A DNA stretch of 64,000 bases from Manihot esculenta (taxonomy: Eukaryota > Streptophyta > Magnoliopsida > Malpighiales > Euphorbiaceae): NCBI RefSeq assembly GCF_001659605.2, contig NC_035178.2, forward strand, positions 1,096,159 through 1,160,158, in the 5' to 3' direction. A program made the translations under genes and the position numbers. Below, piece by piece: positions 11,551 through 22,265 of the stretch. The notes under the pieces were generated by a model. That model was not told where the DNA came from. It made no database searches and was given only the letters and a program-made list of their open reading frames with translations. Each line of letters starts with the position of its first letter. Positions within the stretch are counted from its first letter, which is position 1.

Positions 11551-12166
11551 TGTAACACAATTATCGCCTAAAATAAATTATGAGTTGTCATCATAAGACA
11601 AGACATGTGGTAAGAATTTGATAAGACAATATGCGGTCCTACCCGTGAAAAGAAAAATCTGGATATCGTAACACTCAGTTCTTCATCAAGACTCGCTATC
11701 TCTAGAAAAGGTCGAGTATTCACATAAAGTTATCATTATTAGGTATAATCCAGCAGATCTCTAGTGTGCCTGTGATCACGGAATCACCAATTAATTAGCC
11801 GGAAAAATTTCTTATCAATTAGTCAGCCATATCATTGTTGAATTTTCAAGAAATGCTATAATTAACTTCATTTTCTTACAGTATAAAATCTAACGATCAT
11901 AGAGACAAAAGGTACACAATTCTTATACAACTACTCTTGAGTTTTAAGTAATTTCATACATTCGCCTTTTCTCTTCAGTTTATTGACTTAAGCGTACACA
12001 ATTCTTATACAACTACTCTTGAGTTTTAAGTAATTTCATACATTCGCCTTTTCTCTTCAGTTTATTGACTTAAGCGTCAGAGTGGCTGCCGTAGGCGCCA
12101 ATCACCTCACATTTTCCTTCTTGCAGGATTGACCAATCATAGCACAGTTCTATTTTGACCATATCA
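11551..12166 (+). repeat. 5' LTR of element B
   Basis: This 616-bp LTR starts TGTAACACAA and ends ATATCA before the primer-binding-site-like TTTGGTTCC. It holds the family landmarks CAGTATAAAA (TATA region near 11880) and CAATCCAGCAG. It is extended by an exact or nearly exact 82-bp tandem duplication at 11912-11993 and 11994-12075, which the 3' LTR lacks. Confidence 0.85.
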
Positions 12167-12276
12167 TTTGGTTCCATTGTCGGGAAATCTATTGAATTCT
12201 CTCTGTTCATTTGGATTAAAATCGATCTCTTATTCTCTTTCTCTTGAAAAGAAATCTCTCTTTTCTCTTTTTTGAA

Positions 12277-13690
12277 ATGACTGGTAATTCACGAGTCGCT
12301 GCTAAGGTTGCTCATACTAATGAGGGCGTTTCATTTCTTTCACTCCTGGCAGTGGATAAAACACACCCTCTATGGTCAACGAAGCAGATCTAAACAATAT
12401 GAGCAATGAGCAAATGCTCCAACATATCAAAAAGTTACAGGTTACTTTTGAGCAATATAAAGCTGGGGGGAGGCGTCTTTCATGGCTCCCAAAGGAAGGG
12501 AGGAAGCCTCCATTGATACCTTAATGACTCGAACAGAGACAATCCAAACACGGTCCAAAGAGAAGGCCAAGTTCAAGGAAAAAGAGTCATCAGATGATGC
12601 TCCGAAGGACATCGACTGGAAGCGAGTATGGGCTGTTTAAAGATACCAAAAGGAGCAGGAAGAGGACTTTGGCCTGGATGATGTCTCGCCTTTTTAGAAG
12701 AGATCTTAGCAGAGACATTCTCCACCAAGTTCAAACACCTAAGTTTGGACAAATATGACGAGACAGCAGATTCCAGGAGTCACCTGGTAATCTTTAGGAT
12801 GACCATGCAACTTCAGGATATCAACGACTTTGTGTTGTACCAAATATTTTCATCAATACTCACAGATTTGGCTCAGAAATGGTTCCAATGTCTGAGCCAA
12901 GGTTTATTCAGAACTTTACATAATTTGCTATATTATTTAAATCCAGGTTTATTACTTGTATACCTTCTAAAAGCTCTCCTCTGACCTGTAAAAGATCCGC
13001 CAAGGAGAGGGCGAGTCTTTAAGGAGTTTTATCTCACGGTTTAATGCAGAAGGAATATAGGTGGAAGAATTAAATCATAATATAACATGTGAAACCTTAA
13101 AGAAAGGGACATGCAACGTCAAGTTAATTGATTCCCTAATCAAGAATCCAGCTGCTACATACCAACAGCTAATAGACAAGGCTAAAAAATACATCAGGTT
13201 GGATGATAAGGTCCAAGCATTGAGACAGAAGAAAATGATGAATCAAAAGCAAAACCAAAATTCAGAGAGGTGAGGATCTAAAGGAGACCACAAAAGTTAC
13301 CCAGTCTCCCGGAGAAGGGATGACCAAAGTAAGTATAAGAATTATACTCTATTGAATGACTCACGAACACGTATTCTAATGTGGATAAAAAAAAACAACA
13401 AGGAGGTCAGATGGCCTCCCAAGCTTAACCTTGAAAGAGCCGAAAGGCGAGATAGGACCAAGTACTGCAATTTTTACGAAGACCATGAACATACAATGGA
13501 GGAGTTACGGCAGTTGAAAGACGAGATCAAGAGGTTAATAAGAGATGACACACTTTGAAAGTTTACCAGAAAGAATAGAGAAGAGAGAAGGCTTGAATCC
13601 AAGGTAACAACTCCTGAAACTACTCCTGACTATGAACCTGTAGGGATTATTCATGTAATTGCAGAAAGACCTAGTAATGATAAGGGAAAA
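12277..13690 (+). pseudogene. Decayed gag of element B
   Basis: The gag gene begins MTGNSRVAAKVA at 12277 and is broken by frameshifts and stops, but three long segments remain readable. Segment 12745-12984 has the gypsy capsid core (LDKYDE-type start, then TDLAQKWFQ). Segment 13061-13273 reads ATYQQLIDKAKKYIRLDD, typical of the C-terminal capsid region before the nucleocapsid. Segment 13352-13558 has YCNFYEDHEHTMEELRQL followed by KDEIKRLIR, the position where plant gypsy gags carry a CCHC knuckle, although only part of the Cys/His pattern is left. Nothing resembling protease or reverse transcriptase follows. Confidence 0.8.
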
Positions 13691-14029
13691 TAAATGAATC
13701 GCACAAGACATCCCGAACATTCAACAAAAGAGTCAAGTTAAGTGTCTCTAATGTAGGAGACTTAGCACTTAAAAGAACAGATGTAATGGGCAGTAATGTT
13801 GGGTCTAGTAAGTTGGGTGAAAATTAGAAAGGACACTTTAAGGTCTCGAAGGTGATTCGCCAAATTCTTATAAGCTGGCCAAATTAGATGACCAAGTCAT
13901 TTTTCACTCTTGGAATATTTGTAATCTAAGTAAATTTTATCAATAATAGTTAATAATATATTTTTTATGTGTAGCATTGTTCAATGACAATTAACGATAG
14001 GGTTGCCTTCTTCAAAAAGATAAAAGAGC

Positions 14030-14688
14030 ATTCAAGGCCATAAGGTGGGTTCCGTCAGACCATAATCCGGGTGTTAGTCCCGCTAAACAAGACATCTTAT
14101 ATCAGGCCACAAGGCAGGTTCCATCAGGCCACAAGGCAGGTTCCATCAGGCCACAAGGCAGGTTCCATCAGGCCATAATCTAAGTGTTAGTCCTGCCAAA
14201 CAATGCATCTTATGCCACGCCACAAGGCGAGTTCCGTTACGCCATAATCTAGATGCTAATCCCACTAAACAAGACATCTTATGGCATGCCACAAGGCGGG
14301 TCCGGTCAGGCCATAATCTGGGTGTTAGTCCCACCAAATAAGACATCTTATGCCAGGCCACAAGGCGAGTTCCGTCAAACCATAATCCAAATATTAGTCC
14401 TGCTAAATAAGGTATTTTATACCCGAGCCATAAGGCAAGTATCCACCAGGCTCAGCAGCCAGGTGTTAGCCCCATATCCATAAATTTTCCAAGGCATTTT
14501 ATTCCCAAGCCATAAGATGAGTATCCGCCAGGCCTCCGACCAGATGTTAGTCCCATATAAAATTTTTTAAGACATTAGATGCCCAAGCTACAAAGTGGGT
14601 ATTCGCCAGGCCACAAGACCAGGTGTTAATCCCAAGTGATAGAAATTTCTCTAAGGCATCTCACGCCCAAGGCACAAAGGTGGGTATC
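14030..14688 (+). repeat. Degenerate tandem array in element B (left part)
   Basis: Repeated units of roughly 70-80 bp with the words GCCACAAGGC, GGTTCCGTCA and GTTAGTCCCGC. A near-perfect short run of GGCCACAAGGCAGGTTCCATC lies at about 14115-14170. The array is interrupted at 14688 by a solo LTR and resumes at 18978. Confidence 0.75.
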
Positions 14689-14863
14689 TGATAGAGCATA
14701 TTTTAGTCCATTTTATCATTATGTTCTTGATGTTTATTTGCATCTTTTCTGTTTAATTTTGTGGTTTTAATCATGTTTTGCAGATATTAGGTGTAAAGAG
14801 ACAATCTGAAGAAAATGCTCTTAAAACTGTCAAAAAGTGCCAAATATGGAAAGTGCCAAAAAA

Positions 14864-14990
14864 GGAAAGTTTTCAAATAAGGAAAGTTTTCAAATAAGGA
14901 AAGTTTTCAGAAAAGGAAAGTTTTCAAATAAGGAAAGTTTTCAAATAAGGAAAGTTTTCGAATAAGGAAAGTGCATAAGCAAAAGCAAAT
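14864..14990 (+). repeat. 17-bp tandem repeat in solo LTR X1
   Basis: About seven copies of GAAAGTTTTCAAATAAG in a row, with small variants (CAGAAAAG, CGAATAAG). The related LTR at 22266-23782 has only scattered AAATAAGGAAAGTG copies (near 22550-22585), so the array expanded in this copy. Confidence 0.8.
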
Positions 14991-15212
14991 AAGGAAAGCT
15001 CAGTCAGAAGATTATTTGAAATTCAAAATGCAGATCTTTCTTTCCTTGTTCAAAGATGTGCACACACTGCAGCAGTCATATCTTCCTATTTAGGCAGCAA
15101 GATTTCATGAAGACGCACTTACCTCTTCCGCATTCAGTATTCAAAATTCAAACGAAGGCTCCACCTAAAAAGTAAAGGCTGGACATATATCTTTCCACTT
15201 CTGCACATGCAT

Positions 15213-15520
15213 GCCGCACGCCCACCTTCCTTCTGAAGAGCATCCGCGCGCCTCCTTCTTTCTGAAGCCCTTGCAATGCGATTCCTTCCTTTCCAGACAC
15301 AACTTGGGCAGCAAGTACCTCTTGGACAGCATCTTGAAGACACTTGGGCAGCAAGTAAAGTATTGGACAACACACTCTTGCCTTTTGAAGCCTTGCCGCC
15401 CACACACCTTCCATCTGAAGAGCATGCCGCGCGTCTCTTTCCTTCTGAATAATTTGCAACGCGATACTTTCCTTTTTAGACACAACTTGGGCAGCAAGTA
15501 CCTCTAGGGCAGCAAGGTCA
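15213..15520 (+). repeat. Imperfect direct duplication of about 182 bp in X1
   Basis: Two copies begin GCCGCACGCCCACCTTCC (15213) and GCCGCCCACACACCTTCC (15395). Both run through CTTCTGAAG-type words to ACACAACTTGGGCAGCAAGT (near 15300 and 15480). The duplication creates open frames on both strands that I do not regard as genes. Confidence 0.7.
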
Positions 15521-15673
15521 GCCTCTAATTCTATTTAAGAAGCACTTGATCAGCCAAATACAACTTTTGCTCATCTCTTCTCCACGCCTCACCTTCAGAT
15601 TGCAAGACAAGGCTTCGGCCACCTTCATCTTCTTCTTCTACCTTTCTTCATTTCTTTTATTTTTGATTTTGGT

Positions 15674-15917
15674 TGTAATACCCGGCTAGAGTCCGGCATC
15701 GGAATTCCTGTCATCCGGTGGAATCCAGGATGTCGGAATTCTCTAGAAGGGTAAGATTTATGTTTTTCTAAAGTAAGGTAGTATGTTTTAATATTTTTAA
15801 GCTAAAATGAGTTTTTTACAGGTACTCAGAGAGTATAGCAGGCTTGCTACGAGTTCTGGCGGCCTTAAGCCGATCTGAATCCTAGCACCGGTGACGGTCC
15901 ATTTTGGGGTCGTTACA
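15674..15917 (+). mobile_element. Short LTR-like insertion Y1 (244 bp)
   Basis: It starts TGTAATACCCGGCTAGAG and ends GGGGTCGTTACA, and is flanked by an exact 5-bp duplication TTGGT (15669-15673 and 15918-15922). Its two ends match the ends of the 2.2-kb insertion at 16756-18943, read in the opposite orientation: CCGGCATCGGAATTCCT near one end and GGCTTGCTACG plus CCTTAAG near the other. It may be a small solo LTR or an internally deleted relative of the larger one. Confidence 0.75.
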
Positions 15918-17400
15918 TTGGTTCAGCCATGAGTGGCTGAAACCTTTTTATCTAGTTGAAGATTGGTTGAAACTAAGGTTGTTTTAATGGATTGTGAGAT
16001 CTGAATATAAACTGTTTGTCTTTAATTTGTTTAACATTCATACAATTTGGTGCTTGAATCTATTATTACTTTGTTGTTTTGATCAAATTAGCCATTTGAT
16101 TCTTGATTGCAAGGTAATTAATTGTTAGTTTGGATAATTTTAAGTCTGTAATTGCTTAAATTGTTCAGACATAAGAACACTTGGTGTAACAACTAAGAAA
16201 TTGTGTGATCTAGCAACATCTCATGTGTTTGAGTAGCTAGGATTGGATCTCTCTTTTTCTTCATGCAATTAACAATTGTTTTGATGCCTAAGGCCTAAGG
16301 ACGTTCCTTGGCAATTTGTTAATTAGTAATTAATTAGAGGACGTTCCCTAATTGATTTAATCATAAGGAGAGACATGGTGGTGAGAAGCGTTTTCCATCT
16401 CCATAACTGATCTGTTAAGTTAATCTAAAGAACATAAGTTTCAATGATCAATCCAAACAACCGAAGTGGATCCATCTCTTCAACTAGACCTTTCTCATAT
16501 TGATTTCTCTTTTATTTTAATTATTCGCTCATTTAATTGCTTTCAGTAGTTTGTTAATCAAATCAATCTCAAACCCCCCATTTTACTTTTACTGCAATTT
16601 ATTTTTATTCTGCTTTCAGTTGCTTGCTTTCAGTTTCTCGTTCAGTCACTTCTCTTGGTCTTGTTAAGAAAAATATATTAGTTTTCAATTCTCTGTGGAT
16701 TCGATCCTTTACCACTATCTATAGTATTGATATTGTTGATAACCGAAAAGGTTATTGTAACTACCCGGAAATCGGACCACTACCGGCGCTAGGATCTAGA
16801 TCGACTTAAGGTCGCCGGGACCCGTAGCAAGCCTAACATACATCCTGCCATACCTGATAAATCCCATACATGATCAAACAATTACATAAAAACTTTAAAC
16901 TTTTTCATACACCAAGCTTGACCTGTGCATGCATCACAACTCTAAACATAAAACCCCATACTAGAGCCCTCATCAAATGCTCCAGTTGGGTCAACATCTC
17001 ATATGTCAAGTCTGGTTCAACATACCTTATCATTAAAACGTTTACATCAAGATCATGTACAACAGGGATTTACAATAAACACTAGGACCAAGCACAATAC
17101 TAATCCTCATTACATTACTTTACATTACATCATTTTACATTTCATTACATTACATGTCCACTAACACTCTATTACATGACATAACCATGACCATTACCCT
17201 TGCTGACTCCCTGTGCTATCTCTGGTCCTACAAACCTGGGAGTTAGGGGAAGGGGGTGAGCTACTAAAGCCCAATGAGCAGAACAGTAAAACAGTTAATT
17301 AAACACATACTTTCATGAAATGCATCACATCATAAACAATTCACATTACGGATGGACTTGTCAGTAATAACCCTCTGCATATCATAACATGTCCAACTGT

Positions 17401-17482
17401 GCCAGGGGCGATACAGCCACACCTGGTCTTCTCTTACATATACATATTGCCAGGGGCGATACGGTCACACCTGGTCTTTCCA
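17401..17482 (+). repeat. 48-bp tandem duplication in Y2
   Basis: GCCAGGGGCGATACAGCCAC at 17401 recurs at 17449 with two changes, each followed by ACCTGGTCTT. Confidence 0.8.
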
Positions 17483-17873
17483 TCTCATATCATATCATAT
17501 CACATCGAGGGCTAATGGATCATCCAATATCCATCCACATCAACAATATATTATGCAATGTATCATATTCGTGAATTCTAATGCAAAAACAACCCAGTAC
17601 ATATCATGGCATTCGTGATGCATGAACATGCTTAAAAGTTAATTTGCTTTAAAATAAAAGAGTTGTATTCCACTCACCTCTGGCTGACGCTTTACTGACT
17701 CTGTAGCAGCTAGCTCACTGCTGACCTCCTCGGTCTCTCAGGTCCGATCCTACGCAGGTGGACTCAAATGAGGAACCAAACATACTCTAACATAACTCTA
17801 AACATCTCCCCCAAAAACTCCCTAAAACATCACAAAACATTCATAGAAAACATGCAAAGGAAGGCTGGACAGG

Positions 17874-18125
17874 GCACTTTCGGCGGCAGGTTCGGCGGCC
17901 AAAAGTCCCTCCAGAGCCGAAAGTTAAGCACTTTCGGGGGCAGGGTTCGGCGGCCGAAAGTCCTTCCAGAGCCAAAAGTCACAACCTTCGGCGGCAGGTT
18001 CGGCGGCCGAAACTCCCCTCCAGAGCCAAAAGTCTAAACTTTCGAGGGCGAGTTTAGGTGGCCTAAAGCTGCCTCCAGGCAGGTTCGGCGGCCGAAACTA
18101 GCTTCGGCCGCCGAACCTGGGCTCT
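17874..18125. repeat. GC-rich TTCGGCGGCCGAA array in Y2
   Basis: Several copies of a 50-60 bp unit containing GGCAGGTTCGGCGGCCGAAA and TCCAGAGCCGAAAGT stand out from the AT-rich surroundings. The core TTCGGCCGCCGAA is palindromic, so single strands could fold into hairpins. A second, looser cluster of the same words lies at 18655-18745. Confidence 0.8.
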
Positions 18126-18977
18126 CCCAAAGGGCAAAACCCGAGCCTCACATGCACATCCAGCCACCCCAAAGCCTCTCAACTCATACCAACTCACACA
18201 AAAGCATGCATAAACATATTTTCAAGCATTTAGGGGCTTAAAACTAGCTTATACCCCAACAAACATCACATTAAGCATACATTTAACATAAAAGGTACAT
18301 AAACCCTAACATTTTAGATGTACTCTAAACATGCATTAAAACCCTTAACCCCTTCTTAAAACTTACTTAAAACATGAAAAAAGAGGAGGATCTACACTTA
18401 CCTCTTGAAGATCGAGAGGAGATGCGATCCCAAACTTGGAGATGTGGAGAAACGAACTCCGAAAGTCTCCAAGCTTCTAAAACCTTGATCTTAGCTTAAA
18501 ATCTTCAAAACATGGTAAAAACTCATAAAAACTCTGGGAGATTTGAAGGAAAACATAAAATCAACCATGGAGGGTCAAGAACTCACCTTTGCCCAAAAAT
18601 GGAGAGAGAAAAACTCGCCCATTTTCGAACATAGGGCCTTTTATAGGTGGCTGGCCAGACCACCTTCGGAGGCCAAAGGTGCTTCCACAACTCCACCATG
18701 TTCGGCGGCAGCAAAAGGGAGCCACCTTCGGCGGCCGAACCTAGCATTTCCCTTCAAAACTTTCTTTTCTTTCAAAACTCAATTTTCTTTCTTGATCAAA
18801 CCATAAAAACATATAAAAATATTTTAGAAAACCTTTATTTTACCCTTCTAGAAGGCTTCCGACATCCAAGAAAATTTCGGATTCCAACGGAGATTCCGCC
18901 AGAAAGTAGGAATTTCGATGCCGAGGTTTAGCCGGATATTACATTTATTTTTGACCGGTTTTGACAACCACGAGTCA

Positions 18978-19030
18978 GTATCCGCCAAGCCACATGTTCA
19001 AGTGTTGATCCCATTTTTCAAAATTTTCAA
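18978..19030 (+). repeat. Continuation of the tandem array of element B
   Basis: After solo LTR X1 the array resumes with GTATCCGCCAAGCCACATG, matching the unit consensus GTATCCGCCAGGCC, and ends near 19030. This confirms where the insertion broke the array. Confidence 0.7.
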
Positions 19031-19561
19031 GTTATTTATTTTATGGCTGCTAGATAGGCCAATAACTATGTGTTATGGAAGGGTGTCGACCCCTTAACAA
19101 TTTTTTAAAGAGATTATTTAAGTCTTATTAACAATAATTGGACGAGTACCGATCATACAAAACAATAAAATGAAAAGTTTTTTCATTCAAATAAAGGAGT
19201 ATTACAGGGCAGGAGGAATAACATTAATTGCCTCCTCCTGAGCTTCTGTTATAAGTTCACTATTTACTATTACAGTAGAAGCCAAGTCAGGAGGATTGTC
19301 TTCAATTACCCTTTCCTTTTCCCGCCCATCATCATCATCATCCTCGTCCGGAAAGATGTCGTCAATCCAGGAGAAGTCCTCTGCAGGAAATCACATGATA
19401 AGCTCATTCTTAACAGAGCCTTGACCTTGTAACATATCTCCACCCTAGGTCACTATCTCTTGAAATTTTGTTTTAAGTTCAGTGATCCTATTAGAGGCAA
19501 CCTGGGCCCCTTCGGCCTAAGACTACAGCTCCTGGAATTGGTATTGAAGCATGCTGATGGG

Positions 19562-20966
19562 TGTCGAAGCCATAAAAAATAACCTATTAAAAACCAATAA
19601 ATATGAATTGTATATAGAGAGAATATGATCAAATCCACAGGCAATTGATACTATAAATTTCTAAACAATGACTAGGAAAATAAACAACAAAAGCAAAAAG
19701 GGGGGTTTTGATGATGAATTAAGTATCAAAGCATTTAAGGAAAGCGATAATCAAAAGAGAAATAAATCAATGTAAATAAATTCTAGTTGAAGTGTAGGAT
19801 CCATTTCAGTTTGGGAATTTATCATCAAAATAAAAATATCTTTATTCGTTCCAATAAATATAAATTAGTTATAGTTATGAAAGACGCTTTATATAACCAA
19901 TCTCTACTTAGGTTTAAATTAATTAGAAAATATTCACTGACTAACCCTAGCCAACAAATCGCCCAAAGAACGTCTTTGGGATTTTATTTATCAATTGTCT
20001 TAAGAATTAGAGAGACTTAATTCTAACCAATAATCCAAACCGCTTTGTGAGTTTAAGTTAGATCATGCAATTTCTTAGTGGGTTACACTAATTGTTTTTT
20101 GTTGTTGAATAATCTAAGCAATTACGAACTTCATGCATTCAAACTAACAATATATTATCTTAAAATTATGAACAATGGGTCCTATTACTCAAATAACAAA
20201 GCAATAATAATATGAAGAACTGAATTTGCATAAATATAGAAAGAATAAAAGATGAATAATTGTATCTAGATTTCACAATTCATGTATGAACTGAAATTTC
20301 ACCCTAATTTCAACTAGAAATAAAGAGTTTAGCCACTCATGACTTTGAAAAAAAATACAAAAGAGAAGAGAGAATTCAAGATGAAGGATGATGGGTCGTG
20401 TATGTCCGGCTGTCCTCAAAGATCGGCTTATATAAGTGCTTAACCTTAGTAAAGTCCTTTTGGGAATAGAAATTTTTCTCTGCTTTGAATTTGGAATCCT
20501 TTCTTTAATATATTTCTTCTAAGGAGATAACTCCTTGATTTGAGGAGGATATTATATTGCACTCAAAGAGGGAAAGTCGAGTGGATCCTGCAGCTTTTAA
20601 TAAGGAGACCTGGTCTTCTTAAATTCAAATTTAAATTTTTTCCTGCTCACTGTTAGGTTCTGTATAAACTGTTGATTTGCCTTGTGGTTTGGGCAAATCT
20701 ATTGACTGAAAATGGTTAACTCAGCTTGTGGGTCTGGACGATTCTTAATTTTTGTGAAGTATGATCATCTGATGGGTTTGTCTAAATCGCTGGTCAAGTC
20801 AATTTCAACGCTTTTAAACCACTTTTTATCAAATCTGCTTCTCTTTTGCTTTTCTGAGAAATATAACAAAAAATACAAAATTAATTAGAAAAACACTCAA
20901 ATTAATGCTAAGAATAGTAGGAAAATGTGTTGGAATTACGTGCACATGCCCACTTGATCCTCGACA
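19562..20966 (-). mobile_element. Solo LTR X2, reverse orientation
   Basis: Its ends are TGTCGA and TCGACA. On the minus strand it resembles X1 and X3: a CAGAAAAGCAAAAG-type segment after a TTTCT..TAATTTTGTA stretch, the GGATTTGATC region near its end, and AGGTTATTTTTTATGGCTTCGA corresponding to AGGTTATTTTTGACCGGCTTC. It interrupts the antisense ORF of element B. The flanks ATGGG and CTCTT do not match, so no target duplication can be shown. It is more diverged than X1 and X3. Confidence 0.65.
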
Positions 20967-22265
20967 CTCTTCGCCCAGTTCTCAAGGGCAAGCTTGGAGG
21001 CATTGGCCTTACCCAAGTCTACTTGGAGCTTGTCTACCAACTCCAGTGTCTCTTTAATGGTTCCCTCCACTTCATCAACCTAAGTCTTTAGCCTCAAGTA
21101 TTCCTCTTCCAGAAGTCTTCTATCTGTCTTTGAGTCTCGAACTCTCTCAGAGCCTTATTACGCTCTTTGGCCATGTACGCACAGAGGACGCTCTCCATGG
21201 AAGAATGCATGATATTGTCAAAAAACTCATCTATCTTGACCTCGTTCAGGCGATGACGGTCCCCAAGCCTCAAAGCATTCTTGGCTATTAGGACTAACAG
21301 GTTAGGTTCCTCAAGAAAAGAGGTCATTCGGGTCAGCGCTAGCTTCAGGAGTTAGATGCTACGAGGCCACAAGGACTCGACCCCTACATTTGCTGAAATG
21401 GGCTCAGTAGGGGTAGGGACTGCTACAGAGGCACCCTTTGTAGAATACTCGGGCTTAGCAGAGACCGTTTATTCTATTGTAGGAGGGTATGGAGGAAGCA
21501 TGATGACCTCCTCAGCGCAGCGAGCACGCTTAGGTGGAGGCGTGGTCACTCCAGTAATAGCCTTGCCTTTTCAGGTAGCAAGTGTTACTTCGGCAAATTT
21601 GTTCTTCAACCCGGCGTATCTGCATAAAATAAAATATGAGTAAGTAAGGCAGTTTGAAATACAAAAAGGGCTGAAAAGAGAAATATCCTGCTCGATAGCC
21701 AGAGAGATGCATTCCCTGAGGTAGGGAAGGCTAGGCGGGTAAGGACCCCAAGCCTAGCTCATCTGAAGAAGGCTCTACCAAGATAAGACGACGTTCCTTA
21801 CCGCCTTGGTAATATCCATTTTCTAGGACGTGCCCATCATCTGGAGGAAGTCTAAAGCCTCTTCCTTATCCCTCCTTAGTTAGGCTCCATCCTTCCTCAG
21901 CTCCATCCACATGCTCTAGCTCATTCGGAGGCGTCCAAAACCCCCAGACGTCCGATGATAGATGATAAAAAACTTGTTCTTCCATCACTTTAGTGAAGAA
22001 AGTATCCGGTCAAACTGTATTTGGTATTTTCTTCCGTTGAAAAATTAGAACTCCTCGTTTCTTTGAGTGTCCAATTGATACAACTGAAAAAAGAAGGTCA
22101 CGCTCGGCTCAATATTGTTATTAAAATAAACAAACTGGAAGGCCACTAAGATTTTCCAACTATTGGAATGCAGTTGGGGGACTGAAAGTTTATAGAATCG
22201 AAGGACCTCAGCGAAAAATGGGTCCATAGGGAATCAAAGACTCGCCTTTAGTTGCTCTTCGTAGA

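Larger units (their letters stand above)
16756..18943 (-). mobile_element. Solo LTR Y2 (2.2 kb), reverse orientation
   Basis: Read on the minus strand it starts TGTAATATCCGGCTAAAC and ends CCGGGTAGTTACA. It is flanked by GTTAT (16751-16755) and TTTAT (18944-18948), a 5-bp duplication with one mismatch. It sits inside solo LTR X1, 20 bp before the point where the uninterrupted relative continues with TTTTTGACCGG. No reading frame resembling a retroelement protein was found within it. Confidence 0.75.
14689..18977 (+). mobile_element. Solo LTR X1, carrying two nested LTRs
   Basis: Inserted into the tandem array of element B with a 5-bp target duplication GTATC (14684-14688 and 18978-18982). 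It starts TGATAGAGCA and ends CGAGTCA. It matches the insertion at 22266-23782 along most of its length, including the 5' part TTTTATCAT.ATGTT and the 3' part GGATTCGATCCTTTACCACT. Without its own two insertions it would be about 1.85 kb. No coding domain and no second LTR were found, so a solo LTR is the simplest reading. Confidence 0.75.

Noticed and set aside
15134..15507. Overlapping open frames on both strands, up to 111 codons
   Set aside because: They lie inside solo LTR X1 and come from an imperfect 182-bp duplication; no conserved protein motif.
17768..18037. Open frame with repeated FGGRFGG
   Set aside because: It is the translation of the GC-rich tandem array in Y2 and has no independent support.
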